Below are positions 24,135 through 35,410 of a DNA stretch of 64,000 nucleotides, one piece after another. The notes beneath the pieces are model-generated. The model searched no databases and was not told the origin of the DNA. It saw nothing but the letters and a program-made list of their open reading frames with translations. The stretch lies in contig NC_077227.1 of assembly GCF_027887165.1 (NCBI RefSeq), forward strand, positions 537,651,293-537,715,292, read 5' to 3'. The DNA is from Monodelphis domestica (lineage: Eukaryota; Chordata; Mammalia; Didelphimorphia; Didelphidae). The translations under genes and the position numbers were made by a program. Each line of letters opens with the position of its first letter. The stretch's first letter is position 1.

Positions 24135-24307
24135 TCAAAATGAGTAATATGGAAATGTGTTTTGCTTGATAATACATGTATAATCTAGACTGAATTGCTT
24201 GTCAACTCCAGGAGGGGGAAGGGAAAAAGGGGAAACAACATGAATCATGAAACTTTGGGAAATTTATGTGGAAGTTTGTCATTAAAATAAAAGAAAGGAA
24301 GAAAAAA
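24135..24307 (+). mobile_element. L1 3' end insertion with 14 bp target duplication
   Basis: TAGAGGGAGTATCC at 24121-24134 and 24308-24321 flanks about 173 bases of L1 3' UTR, including GTGTTTTGCTTGATAATACAT and a closing ATTAAAATAAAAG tail. Extreme 5' truncation is typical of L1 target-primed insertion. Confidence 0.9.
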
Positions 24308-24343
24308 TAGAGGGAGTATCCATACTGATTAATAAATTCTTGG

Positions 24344-24546
24344 GGCCAGCTGAGTGATTCAGTGGATTCAGAGCCAGGCCTAGAGATGGGATATCTTGGA
24401 TTCAAATCTGGCTTCAGACACTTCCTAGCTGTGTGACCCTGGGCAAGTCACTTGACCCCCATGGCCTAGTCCTCACTGCTCTTCTGCCTTGGAACCAATA
24501 CAAAGCAGTGATTCTGAGACAGAAGGTAAGGGTTTTTAAAAATCAC
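24344..24546 (+). repeat. Mon1-like SINE with 10 bp target duplication
   Basis: AAATTCTTGG at 24334-24343 and 24547-24556 flanks a complete sense copy with head, core and GGTAAGGGTTTTTAAAAA tail. The sequence 24557-25119 shows no gene; the frame at 24913-24611 matches nothing known. Confidence 0.93.
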
Positions 24547-25304
24547 AAATTCTTGGAGAAATAGTATCCAAAGCGCCATGCTCAGTACTAGAGGGATATG
24601 TTTAGTTTATTTAATACATGGCCTCTGACATCATAGGAATTACAGTATAATAACCTTGAACAGAGGGTTTGTTCTCCCCTTCTAGACACCAGGGAAAACG
24701 ATGATGGTGTTTGGGAAACCCAGTCTGGTCATTAGTTCCCTGTCCTTCCAGAGCCTGGCCTCTTTCCCATATGGACCCAAGCAGCTGGTGAGGAGGCTGC
24801 TTTGCTCCAGGTTTCCTGGCGACCAGAGGAAAGGCAGCTGGACATGAGGGGGAGGCTGGTGCTCTGCTAAAAACCTTTTCTTTTTTCTTTTTTTGAGTCA
24901 TATGCGCATTCATTCTCCAGGCAGCTCAGTCCATCATCATTTGAATGTGGAAGAGTCCATCAAAGCTGATATAATAGCTAGCATTTATAAAAAGGATAAC
25001 AAAGCATTTCTCTCTATAACTTAGTTGCCTTTTGAAGGAAAGTGTGTGGAGCTGGAGGAAGGACTCTGACCCCCTAGATTGAAACCCTGTCTCTTCTATC
25101 CACCCCACCCTATTCAATCAATTGCCAAATCTGGCAAATGTTCCTCTAAAACAGCTTTTTTATCCCTCTCCTTCTTGCCATTGTCCCTGCCGCCTTCCCT
25201 GTGTGGGCTCTCATCAGTTTCTGCTTCCATTATTGTAACGGACTCCTAATGGTCCTCCCTATTCCTCCAGGTCATCCTCTACCCCACTACTGAAAGGATC
25301 TTCT

Positions 25305-25869
25305 CACTGGTCCAACCATTTTGGGGAGCAATCTGGAATTATGCCCAAAGAATTATAAAACTATGTAGACCTCTTGATCCAGAATACCACAATTAGGTTT
25401 CTTTCCCTAAGCTGATCAAGGAAAATGGAAGAGAACCTGCATGTTCTAAAACATTTAGAGGAGCTCTCTTTATGGTATGGAAGAACTAGAAACTGAGAGG
25501 ATGCCCAACATGGGGAATAGCTAAACAAGTTGTGGCATATGATTGTGATAGACTACTACCGTCCCATACAAATGATCAACGGGCCAATCTTTTAAAAAGA
25601 ACATGGAAAGACCTACATGAAATCATGAAGAATGAAATGAGAACCAAAGGAGCATCGTGTACAGTAACAGAAATCTTTTTTGAGAAACGACTTATGTATG
25701 TCCCCCTTCAGAGAAAGAAGTGATAAATAGAAATAAGCAAGACATAGTTTATATATATACATACATACAACTTTTTGTCTAAGGATGCCTTCTCTAGTGT
25801 GGGGAGGGGAGAGAGGGAGTTACTTGGGAATTTTTATTTAACAGATGAATTAGTTAATTAATATATTGA
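25305..25869 (+). mobile_element. L1 LINE 3' end inserted in L2
   Basis: ACCATTTTGGGGAGCAATCTG, then TGAAATCATGAAGAATGAAAT, then TATGTCCCCCTTCAGAGAAAG. The flanks AAAGGATCTTCT (25293-25304) and AAAGAATCTTCT (25870-25881) are a target duplication with one mismatch. Confidence 0.85.
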
Positions 25870-26283
25870 AAAGAATCTTCTAAAGAGATCTGAGTATCTT
25901 ACTCCCCTGATCAGCAGCCTTCTGTGGCATTTAAAATCCTCAGACTAAGCATTCAGAACCTTCCACAGTTGGGCTACAGTCTCCCTTTTCAAACATTTCA
26001 AATTCTCTTCTCTGGCCAAATTGAATGGCTAGCTCTACCTGACTTGATCATGTCATCTTTCATCAAATTGCGTTTCCACAAGTCATCCCTCCTACATAGA
26101 CTTCTCCCCATCTAACTTTCAGAATCCTTATTTTCCCTCATGGTTTAGCTCAAGTTCCAATTTCTGCATAAAACTTTCCATTACCTTGCTGTCCCCATCC
26201 TCAACAAATGCCCAGTTAGTCGTGTTCTGTCCCTCATCAGATTATTGTACTGTGCTTATTCATGCATATGGTATATTCCCCTA

Positions 26284-26478
26284 CATTAGAGATTCTCAGC
26301 CCTGGATCCTTTTGGCAGTCTGGTGAAACCTCTGGAATCCTTCTTGGAATATATATTTTTTAAATTTATAACAAAATACTCATGATCACAAAGGAAACCA
26401 ATTAAATTGAAACATGGCTCATTAGAATATTTTTATCATCAAGTTCACAGATCCCAAGTTAAGCATACCTTCCCTAAA
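26284..26478. mobile_element. hAT-like non-autonomous DNA transposon in L2
   Basis: It begins GATTCTCAGCCCTGGATCC and ends CACAGATCCCAAGTTAAGC, which pair as degraded inverted repeats. The interior (GGCAGTCTGGTGAAACCTCTG) is a common mammalian DNA-transposon phrase. L2 sequence resumes on each side. Confidence 0.55.
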
Positions 26479-26574
26479 AGAATGGAAACCCCTTAAAGGT
26501 AGAAACTGTTTTGTATAGCATAGAGCCTTGCACATAGTAGGTGTCTGATTCATTGAATCTACAATATAAAGACA

Positions 26575-26930
26575 CTGAGGGTTTAGTGGTCAAAGGATTG
26601 GACTTTGCATCAGAAGACCAGGATTTAGATTCCAGTTGTGCTTACTACTAGGTGGCCCAGTGGATAGAGCTGACTAATGATCCTGGAAAAGTTATTTAAT
26701 TTCTCTGTGCTTTAGTTTCCTTATCTGTAAAGCCAGGTGCAATAACCTCTTAGAGTTGTCATGACGGTAAAATGCTATCAATTTTGTGAAGTGCTCTGCA
26801 AATTTTAGAGGACTAGGTGAGTTCGAGCTATTATTATTATTACAATTTAGCTGTGTGATGGTCAGCAGGGCACTTGACCTTGATGAGCCTCAGTTTCCCA
26901 AACTGTAAAAATCATTGTTCTCCCTTACCT
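26575..26930 (+). repeat. MIR SINE, two overlapping pieces
   Basis: AAAGGATTGGACTTTGCATCAG, then TTTCTCTGTGCTTTAGTTTCC, then a second core at 26860-26910 (AGGGCACTTGACCTTG, CCTCAGTTTCCC). Confidence 0.6.
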
Positions 26931-27119
26931 CAGCGGGTCATAGTAAGCTTACAAAAATTGATCACCCTCATCATCAATCATATAAGGATAGATGGTGGAA
27001 AGTTGTTTCATAAGCAATGGAAATGTGAGTCATTGGGTTTGGGGGGGCTTTAATCCAGATCTCTAATTTCCTCAAGGAATACCTAGTGTATAAACTCCTT
27101 CCAGGTCTCCTCAACTTAT

Positions 27120-27335
27120 CTGTAAATATATACACATACACGCCTCTCTCTATGTATATATTCACATACAAACATGTATGTATAGCTATACTGTGTATAG
27201 ATTATATACTTATCTATAATCTATTATATTAGTAAATATGTGAGCATTATAAATCTATACAGACTTGTATATCTGTATATATGTGTATGTGTACACATAC
27301 CTTTATGTGTATGTGTGTGTATACATATAGAAATT
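27120..27335 (+). repeat. TA/TG-rich low-complexity tract
   Basis: Alternating purine-pyrimidine sequence (TATATA, TGTATATGTGTATGTGTAC) with no gene. From 27336 to 27709 nothing is recognisable. Confidence 0.6.
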
Positions 27336-27710
27336 CTTTGCTAGTTCTATCCAGAAGGTGATGTAATTTCTCTCACCTCTTCATCTCCCCTCTTGGCAAT
27401 AATGGTGTAGATCTCAGGACTATGGGAGGAAAATAAGGAGCAAGAATAACCCTGTGAGGGAATTCTTAGCCCAGGCGCCGTTGCTTTCAGCATGAGAAGC
27501 TTCCTGAGAGGAAGGAAGAGGAATTGCTAATATGTCATTTTTCTTCAGGTAGAAGGACTCCAGATGATACTTCTGATGCTACCTTCCATCAGACTTAGCC
27601 TTCCCAGGCACTAGGAAAGTTTTGAGAGTGAGGATCTCTTACTCAAAAGGAATGGGAAAGGGAGAGACTGGAATCCAGCTCTTTTATGTACTATTTGACT
27701 TTGGTTATGT

Positions 27711-28040
27711 AAAGATTATAATTTAGGGGAGACTGAGGCAGGTAGAAATTAGTTTCTGCAAGGAGTATTATATTTTTTGGAGGTTTATTGAAGATTAAGG
27801 ATTAAAGAAAAGACAGGATAAGAAACACGTGCCTAGGCCAGAGTGCCTAGACAAGACCTCACCTACATTATGGAAAGAGCCACGTCTGCTCCACAATAGA
27901 AGTCCAAAAAAAAGAGAGAGAGAGCTCAAAAGCCTTTGCAATCAGCTTAAGTACCTTCTCGATCTCGCTCACCTCAGAATTCTGTGAGATTACAAAGCAT
28001 TTTGGGGAAGTGGAGCAAGGACTTGTGGGGATTGAAGTCC
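27711..28040 (-). mobile_element. Solitary LTR, family A, antisense
   Basis: On the minus strand it reads GACTTCAATCCCCACAAGTCC, TACTTAAGCTGATTGCAAAGG, GTCTAGGCACTCTGGCCTAGG, AATAAA (27789-27784), ending AATCTTTACA. It aligns along its length with the plus-strand copy at 48408-48763. No internal retroviral sequence adjoins. Exact ends are uncertain because the MIR at 28041 onward starts within a few bases. Confidence 0.7.
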
Positions 28041-28190
28041 AGAGTTCAAATCTCAATTTTACAGTTAAATCACTTACTCTCTCTGGGCCTCAGTTTCCTC
28101 ATCTGTAAAATGGGCAAGTCAGACCAGAGGAAGAATAAGATCTCTTTCAGTTCTGACATTCTGTCATTCTCTGCTTCTTCTATAGCCCAA
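28041..28190 (+). repeat. MIR SINE
   Basis: AGAGTTCAAATCTC, then CTCTCTGGGCCTCAGTTTCC and CATCTGTAAAATGGGCAAG. Confidence 0.75.
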
Positions 28191-28449
28191 GTTTTCCTTC
28201 TGGCTGCTGGTACATGGCTCCTTTTCCACATTCCACAGGGTTGTATGTCACTGAGAAGAAATATTTCAGGAGAAACAGAAAAGTGAAAATGTTGGCAGAC
28301 TCCAAAATTGAGGGGAAAAGCTTTAGCTAAAACCATTACATTGAAAGGGAACAAGACAAACATTTCAACTAATCCATGAGCCACAATATAATAAATCTCT
28401 GGGCTTTCAAGGGTTCTACATGTACCCCACGAAACAATCATCATCATGG

Positions 28450-28600
28450 GGTCACTATTGTATTGTTATTCAAGGTTTACAAAGTACTTATAACAAATCT
28501 TATATCCTTTTAGCAGGCAAGGAAACTGAAACTCATTAAAGTCACACAGCTAAGAGGTATTAGTGCCATATCTTGAAGCCTGATCTAAGTCCAGTGGTTT
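28450..28600 (-). repeat. MIR SINE, antisense
   Basis: TTCAAGGTTTACAAAGTACTT, then GCAAGGAAACTGAAACTCATT and TCACACAGCTAAGAGG. The interval 28601-29150 has no recognisable gene; the small frames there match nothing known. Confidence 0.55.
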
Positions 28601-29159
28601 TTTATAATTCTGGTCATCACATGAGAAAAAGGCTCTACATACAGAGAGGAAGGAGAAGAGAAAGCAGGTGCCACAAGAGCCTCATTTTCATCTGAACTAG
28701 ACAGATGAAATACACATTCACACATGCAGAGTTTTGGAAAAGCATTAAAACCAACAGGGAAATAGGAAATAACTAGGAGTTTGGAAGGGAGTTTTAAGAG
28801 AAAAGGAAGATTGAAGAATTTGTCAGAAGCAAAACTAATTTCAGCTTTGGATGATGGATTGTAAAGTGGGAGTAAAAATAAAGAAAAAAAGTGGAATCAT
28901 GTGATTGGGGTCTAGGTAAGGAGAAGAGAAGAGAAGAGGAAGAGTGGGATGGAAACATTGTTTCCTAGTATTGAATACTTTCTCACTACCTTTAGGGTTA
29001 GATATCACATTGTTATTGAATGGGACTAGAAAGGAATGTATAAATTTCTCTAAGTTATACATGGTAACTTTACACAAATTGGTCATATATTGGTATATAA
29101 AAGACTCACAAACAAATGAAGAAAAAAAAAAGAAATAGCAATTACATCCTTAACTGTAA

Positions 29160-30070
29160 TAAAATCATGTTCGACAAAGCCTCTGTTTATCTTTTGGTTA
29201 GATTTGTCAAGGTCTCTGTATAATCTTTTAAATGATACTGTACTTTCTGTGCTAATATTTTATTTAGTATAGTTGCTTAAATAGTCTTAGTGATATTGGT
29301 CTAGAATTTGCTTTATTTTATTTGACTCTCCTTAGTTGAGGTACCAGGACTATTTTTGTCTAATAGAAAGAGTTTATTAGGATCCCCTCTTTTTCTGTAT
29401 TTGCAAATAGTTTATGTAATGCTGCAATTAATTGTTCTGTAAATGTTTGCTAGAATTGATTTGTGGAAACATCTAGTCGCAGGGAATTTTCTTTCAGAAT
29501 TCATTTATGATTTGGCCAATTCTTTTTACTGAAATTGAATTATTATTTAAATTCTTCATTTCTTTTTCTACTAATCTGGGTATTTTAAAAAGGTATTCAC
29601 CTAGTTTATCCATTTTTCTGGCAAGAATACTGGGTATAATATTTTCTCATAATTTCTTTTATTTCAACTTCATTTGTTGTGAATTTTAATGATCTGGTCA
29701 TTTAGTTTTCCTCTCCTCTCTGTTTTTAAAATCAATTAGTTAATGGTTTCTGTAATTTATTAGTTTTTTTAAAGAGCTCCTGGTATTCTTTATCACTTCA
29801 GTAAGCATTTTGTCTTTGTTTAAGCCCTTTGATTTTCAAGGTTTTTGTTTTGGTATTTTGCTTGGCTTTTTGATGTTTCCTTTTCTAAGTTTATTTTTAG
29901 TTGCATAACCAATTAATTGATCTGTTTTTCTTTCTATTGTCTATTAAGGTTTTTATCACTATAATTTTTCCTTAAGAACTGCTATCATCATCTCAAAAGT
30001 TTTAATATGTTATATCATTGTTATTTTAAAAAATCAATAACTAAATAAAGAAGAAATTATGAAAATTAGA
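29160..30070 (-). mobile_element. Diverged L1 LINE fragment (ORF2)
   Basis: The plus strand shows the antisense pattern of the L1 reverse-transcriptase region: TATTGGTCTAGAATTTGC, TGAGGTACCAGGACTATT, GAATTCATTTATGATTTGG. It is diverged more than the 11-17 kb copy and all frames are broken. Confidence 0.65.
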
Positions 30071-30302
30071 GAAAAGATTGATAAGTAAGAAAAAATTTGA
30101 ATTGATAATTAAAATAGGAGCTGGCCTTTATTTTTTATTGATTTATTTTTGGCAAGTTAGTGTCTGTTTATTAAAATCTTTCCCATCCAGTGTTTATTTC
30201 TTCTTTCCCATTCTATTATTCTGCTTCTCTGAAAAGAATAGCAGGCATGAAGAAGGCGGTTGGGGAATGTAGAGGCTGGGGCTCAATGCCCAGGACACCC
30301 CA

Positions 30303-30307
<5 letters not shown>

Positions 30308-30333
<26 letters not shown>
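30308..30333 (+). repeat. (CA)n microsatellite
   Basis: About 13 CA units. From 30334 to 31260 there is unique sequence with no recognisable gene. Confidence 0.9.
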
Positions 30334-31269
30334 CCCAACCAGTGGCACAGCTGCGGACAGTGGAGCTTGAACAAGATGTTAAGAGGTAAGGCTAGGAATT
30401 TCCCTGTTGACTTTTGGGAACCATGGGAAATTTTTGACTTGGTTAGAATTCCATGTTGAATCACTCTCATAGATGAAAAGGACCTTCAAAGTCATCTAGT
30501 TTACCCCATTTTATAGCTGGCGAATGACTTCCCAATCTTCCCAAGCACACATGTAAATGGGAGAGTCCCTCTTTGCTACATACAGTGCTGCCTACCTTTT
30601 AAAATATCTTGCTGGAGATGAGTGGGCATTACCTTCTTCCTCAACAAATTTCTATAGAAATTGGGCTCAAAATGTGTCACATTTCTCAAGTAGTAGAACT
30701 AATGGAGGGATGAGGGAGGGGAGGAGGAGGAATACTCTGACAGCAAACACGAGACAGATTTAACTTCCCCATTGTGATAGGAGCAGGGATGGGCAGAAAT
30801 TGAACCCTATAAGTGACCTTAATTTCCATTCTGAGTTCCAGTTTGGTAATGAGTTCCCACTGTGGCATTCACCAACCAAATTGTTCTCTCCCTTCTAGGT
30901 CCAGCTTTCACCAAGGATGGGGTAAGGGTAGGTAGAGACTGCATAGGGACTCTGGGTTTGACTCTAGCCCTGAACACAAGCCATCCCTGGGGAGGTTTCT
31001 GAAGTATAAAACTGTCTCCTGGCTTCTTTCATCCTTCTTGGACTTCTGGCTATCGGAGGGCAGCCACAGGTCCAAAGGAGAGGTTATCTGGTTGGTGAGG
31101 AGAAACAGGAGTGACTAAGGAAGGAGGAAATGAGAGTTGCCATCCTGAGCTTCAATAACTGAGTGTGCTCGGGCTGGAATGTGGCAGGGGAGGGCTGGTT
31201 ATGGATGGCTTGGTCTGGAATTCTATCCTGGGGCAGGAGAGAAGAGATTTGTTAGTGTGTCTGTTTTTC

Positions 31270-31501
31270 TCTGTCAGTCTTTCAGTCAATTAGCCTGTAT
31301 GTCTCTGTGTTGTCCTGCCAATCTGTCCTCCATCTAAAAATGTCTTTATTTCTGAGTGTACCTAATTGTATGTCTGTCTCTTAGCATCTCTGTGTATCTG
31401 TTATCAGTGTATCTGTCTCATCTTTCTAATCTCTCAGGCTACTTTTTTGTCTCAGTGTTTCTGTCTCTCTGACTCTGACTCTGTCTCTGTCTCTGTCTCT
31501 G

Positions 31502-31555
<54 letters not shown>

Positions 31556-31560
31556 CTGTC
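31270..31560 (+). repeat. CTGTCT/CT-rich simple repeat
   Basis: A degenerate TCTGTGT/TCTGTCT approach, then (CTGTCT)n at about 31480-31525 and (CT)n at 31525-31556. The open frame at 31366-31704 is a simple-repeat artefact. Confidence 0.9.
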
Positions 31561-31784
31561 CAGTGTCTGCCTCTGTATTTGTTTCAGTGTATCCTCTCTT
31601 TCTCTGAAAAGAGTCTATGTGTCTATATTTGTTCCTTTGTGTTTATGTGTGTGTGTGTCTATCTCTATAGGTGTATGTGCCCCCAAGGGCCAGCCTTGGC
31701 CTGATGGTCTTGGCCAGGTAGTAACAGGTCTCTGGGTGGCTGGAGGGCTCCTTGGAAAAGGTGTCCAGCAGGCTCAGACAAGTG

Positions 31785-32007
31785 CTACTTGCCCTTGTGG
31801 ATGTAGTACCTGGTGACAGCCGATGATGAAGATGGCCCAGAACAGAACGATTCCGCCTACCACCTTCATAGCGATGCCCAGCTTCCCAATGCAAGTTTAT
31901 TGTAGACCGGCTCACAGCCGGAGCTCTCCAGGGTCGACACACATGCTCACTTCATCCTGGCTGTTGTTCCATCAGCTGTACTGGATGGGGTGCTCCTGGG
32001 GTTCCAT
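31785..32007 (-). pseudogene. SMIM1 retropseudogene (small integral membrane protein 1)
   Basis: SMIM1 is a small single-pass erythroid membrane protein that carries the Vel antigen. Reading on the minus strand from ATG (32007-32005) gives MEPQEHPIQYS followed by an in-frame TGA (31974-31972). More stops follow. It then enters GKLGIAMKVVGGIVLFWAIF, which closely matches the SMIM1 transmembrane segment as I remember it. Two missing bases just after this shift the frame, and the ending YYIHKGK with TAG (31787-31785) is restored in another frame. The span of 223 bases compares with about 237 for a 78-codon gene. The functional gene has its coding region split between exons, as I recall, and no intron is present here, which suggests a retrocopy. 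No poly-A tail or target duplication was found, so a decayed gene duplicate is still possible. Confidence 0.8.
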
Positions 32008-32144
32008 CTTTCCAAGGTGGGAGTGAGTGAGAAAGGGCCAGCCTTAGAGCGGAGCCCAGATCAAGGGCTGCGGTTCTCCGGCTAGATGAAGATCCAAGAG
32101 TTCTCGGTCTAAGGAGACAGTGTTGGGTACGAATGGGCTGCGCT

Positions 32145-32162
32145 CTGTCTGTCTGTCTGTCT
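32145..32162 (+). repeat. (CTGT)n microsatellite
   Basis: Four to five CTGT units in the GC-richer sequence next to the SMIM1 pseudogene. Confidence 0.8.
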
Positions 32163-32489
32163 GATCTGAGACTCTCTACCTCTTTCCCCGAGTCCCCCAG
32201 CTGTGGCCCAAAAGAAGTCTTGAAGGAAGATCCCTCTAGGGCGTTTCTGGCCTTCGGCAGAAGTGGCTTGGGGGTTTCTTAGGAGGCCATCAGCTCAGCT
32301 CTGCTCTGCTCAGCTCACTGGACTGATCTGCGTGGGGTGGCAGCCTAGGATTAAAGGAGGCTGAGAAAAAAGGAGGAGGGGGAGGAGATGGGGGCTGTCC
32401 CTCTGGCTCCTGGCTGCAGAAATGGGAACAGCCAGGAGCTGGCTTTTAAAAAGACTAACAACAACAACAAAACAAACCAGCTAACCTGA

Positions 32490-33990
32490 TTTTTCAAAAA
32501 AAGAGGGAAAACCAAAATGGTCATATCCAAAATTTAAAGAACTTAAATGAAGAGGAAATAATAACTATTTTGCACAGTTATATGCTAACAAAGCTGCTAA
32601 TTTAGTGAAAATGCATGAATATTTGCAAAAATATAAAACACTTAGATTAATAAAAGATATACATCTTTTAAATGTATTGCATATATTTAAGTAACAGAAA
32701 TAAATTAAATTAATGAACACAAACATAATACATTACACATATTTAAATAATCCAATAGTAAAAAAATCCAAAATTGAACAAGCCATAGGACTCCCAAATA
32801 AAAAACTCCAGATTCAGATAGATTCACAAGTAAATTCTAGCAAACATTTAAAGAACAATTAATTGTAATATCACATAAAATATAAGCAATAGGAAAAAAG
32901 AAAGCACCCTTCCTACCTTACTACCAGAAAAAAATATACATACCTAAACCAAGAAGCATAGCAGAGAAAGGAAACTACATCCCTGAAAATTGGCACCAAA
33001 AATTTTAAATGAAATATCAAGTAGGTTACATATTAGAAAGATGATGGGGTGTATGGGGTGCTCAGGGAGGGGTAGTATCTCTGGTATGGAGGGCTTGTCG
33101 TGCCCTCCTAGGGCAGCTCTCCAGCCTCTGACACCCAGCTCTCACTTGTGGCTCCCAGTAGCTGCTAGCATGTGGCAGCGGCCACACCCCGGGCAACGGC
33201 TTCGACAGGCCGGCTAAACCTTGTGAGGGTAGCCATCGGGTCGTCGACCTCTGGTGAACTAGGGCTTTGCTCACCCAGCATGTGAAGACTGCTTCAGCGG
33301 AACAGGCAGAAGAAACCAACAAGAAGGTTCAACGGCTGAGATGGCGATGCAGCAAAGCACTGTGGAGTGCTCAGGGCGTGTTGGAGCACAAAGGACAACA
33401 CGGCCATCCAATGCAGCTGAGGAAGTCTCCAGGTGTAACGACTTTTCGTGCCAGTGGACCCAGGCTTCCAACGCCGAGAGAATGGGACTGTCTCTGTGCA
33501 TCGACTTTTCCACTTAAATCTTCACGCACAAGTGTCTTTGTGCACACTCATCTACATCACAGATGAAAGCGCACAAAGACAATCGTCATTCTCGGTTACC
33601 GAGATACTACTACTACTAGAAAGATGATAGTCCATAGTGTATCACTTAAATTAATACCAAGAAATCATGGTTGCATCAATATATGGAAGGCTATAAATAT
33701 AATAAATCATATCAATGATGTAAATTGCAAAACCATATGATTATAGCAATAGATATTGAGAAGAATTTTGACAAAATCCAATACTCATTTCTATTAAAAA
33801 AAAAACCCTCTAGAAATAAGGATGGATTTTTTTAACATAGCAAATAATTTCTATCTAAATCCAAGAATAAGCTTCAAAGTTAGAATCTTTTCCAATAAGA
33901 TGAGAGATAAATCAAGAATGCCCACTATTGTTCCTATTTAATGTCATGCTAGAAATTTTAGTGATAAATTTGTCAAACCCTGTAGGCATA
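32490..33990 (+). mobile_element. L1 LINE ORF2 fragment, interrupted
   Basis: Sense L1 at 32490-33045 (AACTTAAATGAAGAGGAAAT, CATTAAATGAA-type A-rich ORF2) and 33629-33990 (AATCATATCAATGATGTAAAT, AGAAGAATTTTGACAAAATCC, TGCCCACTATTGTTCC). The RTE-type SINE at 33046-33616 splits it. Frames are broken. Confidence 0.8.
33046..33616 (+). mobile_element. Well-preserved RTE-type SINE with 12 bp target duplication
   Basis: TAGAAAGATGAT at 33034-33045 and 33617-33628 flanks 571 bases ending in a (TAC)n tail. That layout sets the plus strand as sense and shows insertion by retroposition. It still has many CpG sites (for example GGGTCGTCGACC), which suggests a fairly recent insertion. A shorter copy lies at 21243-21607. 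The open frames on both strands (33062-33566) are incidental. The family name is not certain; it may be an RTE-mobilised SINE. Confidence 0.85.
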
Positions 33991-34394
33991 AGTAATCTAC
34001 TCTCTCGTTTGCCAACCCATATGGAGCTTTGGTGAGGCTGCTTCCACTAGTGAATAATGATGTGGAATGGAGGGAACCTGCTCCAGGTCAGATGATGTAC
34101 AGTTATTCTGTGACTTTTCCTGTCCATTGTGAAGAATACCTTTTAATTGGCTGTTGAGCTAACCCTGAACTTCCACACACAAGAATAGGGGCTCGAGTCT
34201 ATAATAGAATCAGAAGAAACTGAGAGGCACTTATAAACAGCCAAAGTTCCAGAGACCTGATCTGCTTGTGTGCATGTGTGTTGGAAGAGTAAGTATTGCT
34301 TCATATTCAGGTTGCTCTAAGGGACTTAATGTCATTTAAGGGATTAACAGCCTAAACACTCTTGGGACACTGCATTTGTTATTTCACATTATTT

Positions 34395-34515
34395 TGTTTA
34401 TGTTGTATCCCCCCAATAGAAATGTAAACTCCTTGATGGCAGGAACCGTTCTGTTTTTGTCTGTAATGTCAGCACCTTGCCTAGTGCCTGATAAATGTTT
34501 GTAGAATGAATGAGT
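34395..34515 (+). repeat. L2 LINE 3' end
   Basis: AACTCCTTGATGGCAGGAACCG, then GCACCTTGCCTAGTGCCTG and a GAATGAATGAG tail. The flanks 33991-34394 and 34516-34760 are unassigned; 34760-34920 resembles an old LINE fragment. Confidence 0.7.
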
Positions 34516-34959
34516 AAAGACCCAAATCCAAGTGTCCTTCCTTCTTCTAATATGTTTTACCCTGCACCTTACTGCCTCTTCCATTTCAAGATAAATAACA
34601 GTGTCAGCATTTGGAAGGTGCCTCTAAACTTCCCTTTTTCAGGGTTTGTAAATGCAGGGACATTCTTGGGTTTAGTTACAGAGTCTGAAAAGGATCTTGG
34701 TTTTTACTGGTGTCCAAGCATCATCTCTCTCTCAGATCCAGAAAATAAGAAATACCAGTTAGAAGATCTGTTACCCCAAACCCTGTCCAGTAGATAAATC
34801 TCTTTTCCAACCCTCTCAAGAAATGGTCCCTCAGCCTCTGCTTGACCACTTCTGAAGAGAAAAGGTGGTCACTTCCATTTTCAGGCAATTCTGACTGTCA
34901 AGTCTTTTAAGTCTTTGAAAAAGCTATTAATTCAGTTACTCTAGAAACAAGCTCGATGT

Positions 34960-35410
34960 GAGAGGCACAGTTAGAATAAGATCACTAGTCTTGGAGTCAG
35001 ATCTCCAACATTTAGTGCTAGCTGTGTGATTCTGGGCAAATTAGAACCTCTCAATGATTCTTCTTCATATAGAAAAAACAAACAATACTTCAACTAATAA
35101 TACCACATAGTGTTGTGAGTAAAGTTTAATGCTTTGTAAATCTTAAACCACCTTATTATTGTGAGCTAGTATTGTTATTAGGCTTATAGACACAGGGGAT
35201 GGACTCTAATAATTGAGTTTATCTTTTCTGTCTCCAGGCAGTAAAGGAACTTCTGGGATAGCTGTGTAGATCACCATAGATTCCACAGATCCTATAATAC
35301 AGCATAATGTAGTGGAAAACATATTGGAATGGTTGAAAGTTAGAAGGTCCAAGTTCAAATCCTAGGTCTTTAATTTACTTGAACAAGTCATTGACCCCCT
35401 CTTGGCCTTG
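34960..35410 (+). repeat. MIR SINE fragments
   Basis: Two partial copies: TCTTGGAGTCAGATCTCC with TGTGATTCTGGGCAAA near 34990-35050, and TGGTTGAAAGTTAGAAGGTCC with AAGTCATTGACCCC near 35330-35400. Confidence 0.55.

Larger units (their letters stand above)
25120..26560 (+). mobile_element. L2 LINE, interrupted twice
   Basis: L2 sequence runs at 25120-25304, 25870-26283 and 26479-26560. The middle part has TGTGGCATTTAAAATCCTCAG and the last part has AAGGTAGAAACTGTTTTG with a CACATAGTAGGTG tail. An L1 3' end and a hAT-like element are inserted. The order of the three L2 pieces is colinear. Confidence 0.75.

Noticed and set aside
30898..30925. Possible 22-base exon between CTTCTAG and GTAAGG
   Set aside because: Splice-like sites alone; no protein family or neighbouring exons to support it.
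31366..31704. 112-codon open frame rich in Ser/Val
   Set aside because: Translation of a (CTGTCT)n/(CT)n simple repeat.
33267..33566. Overlapping open frames on both strands in the 33 kb element
   Set aside because: They fall entirely inside a retroposed SINE with a target duplication.
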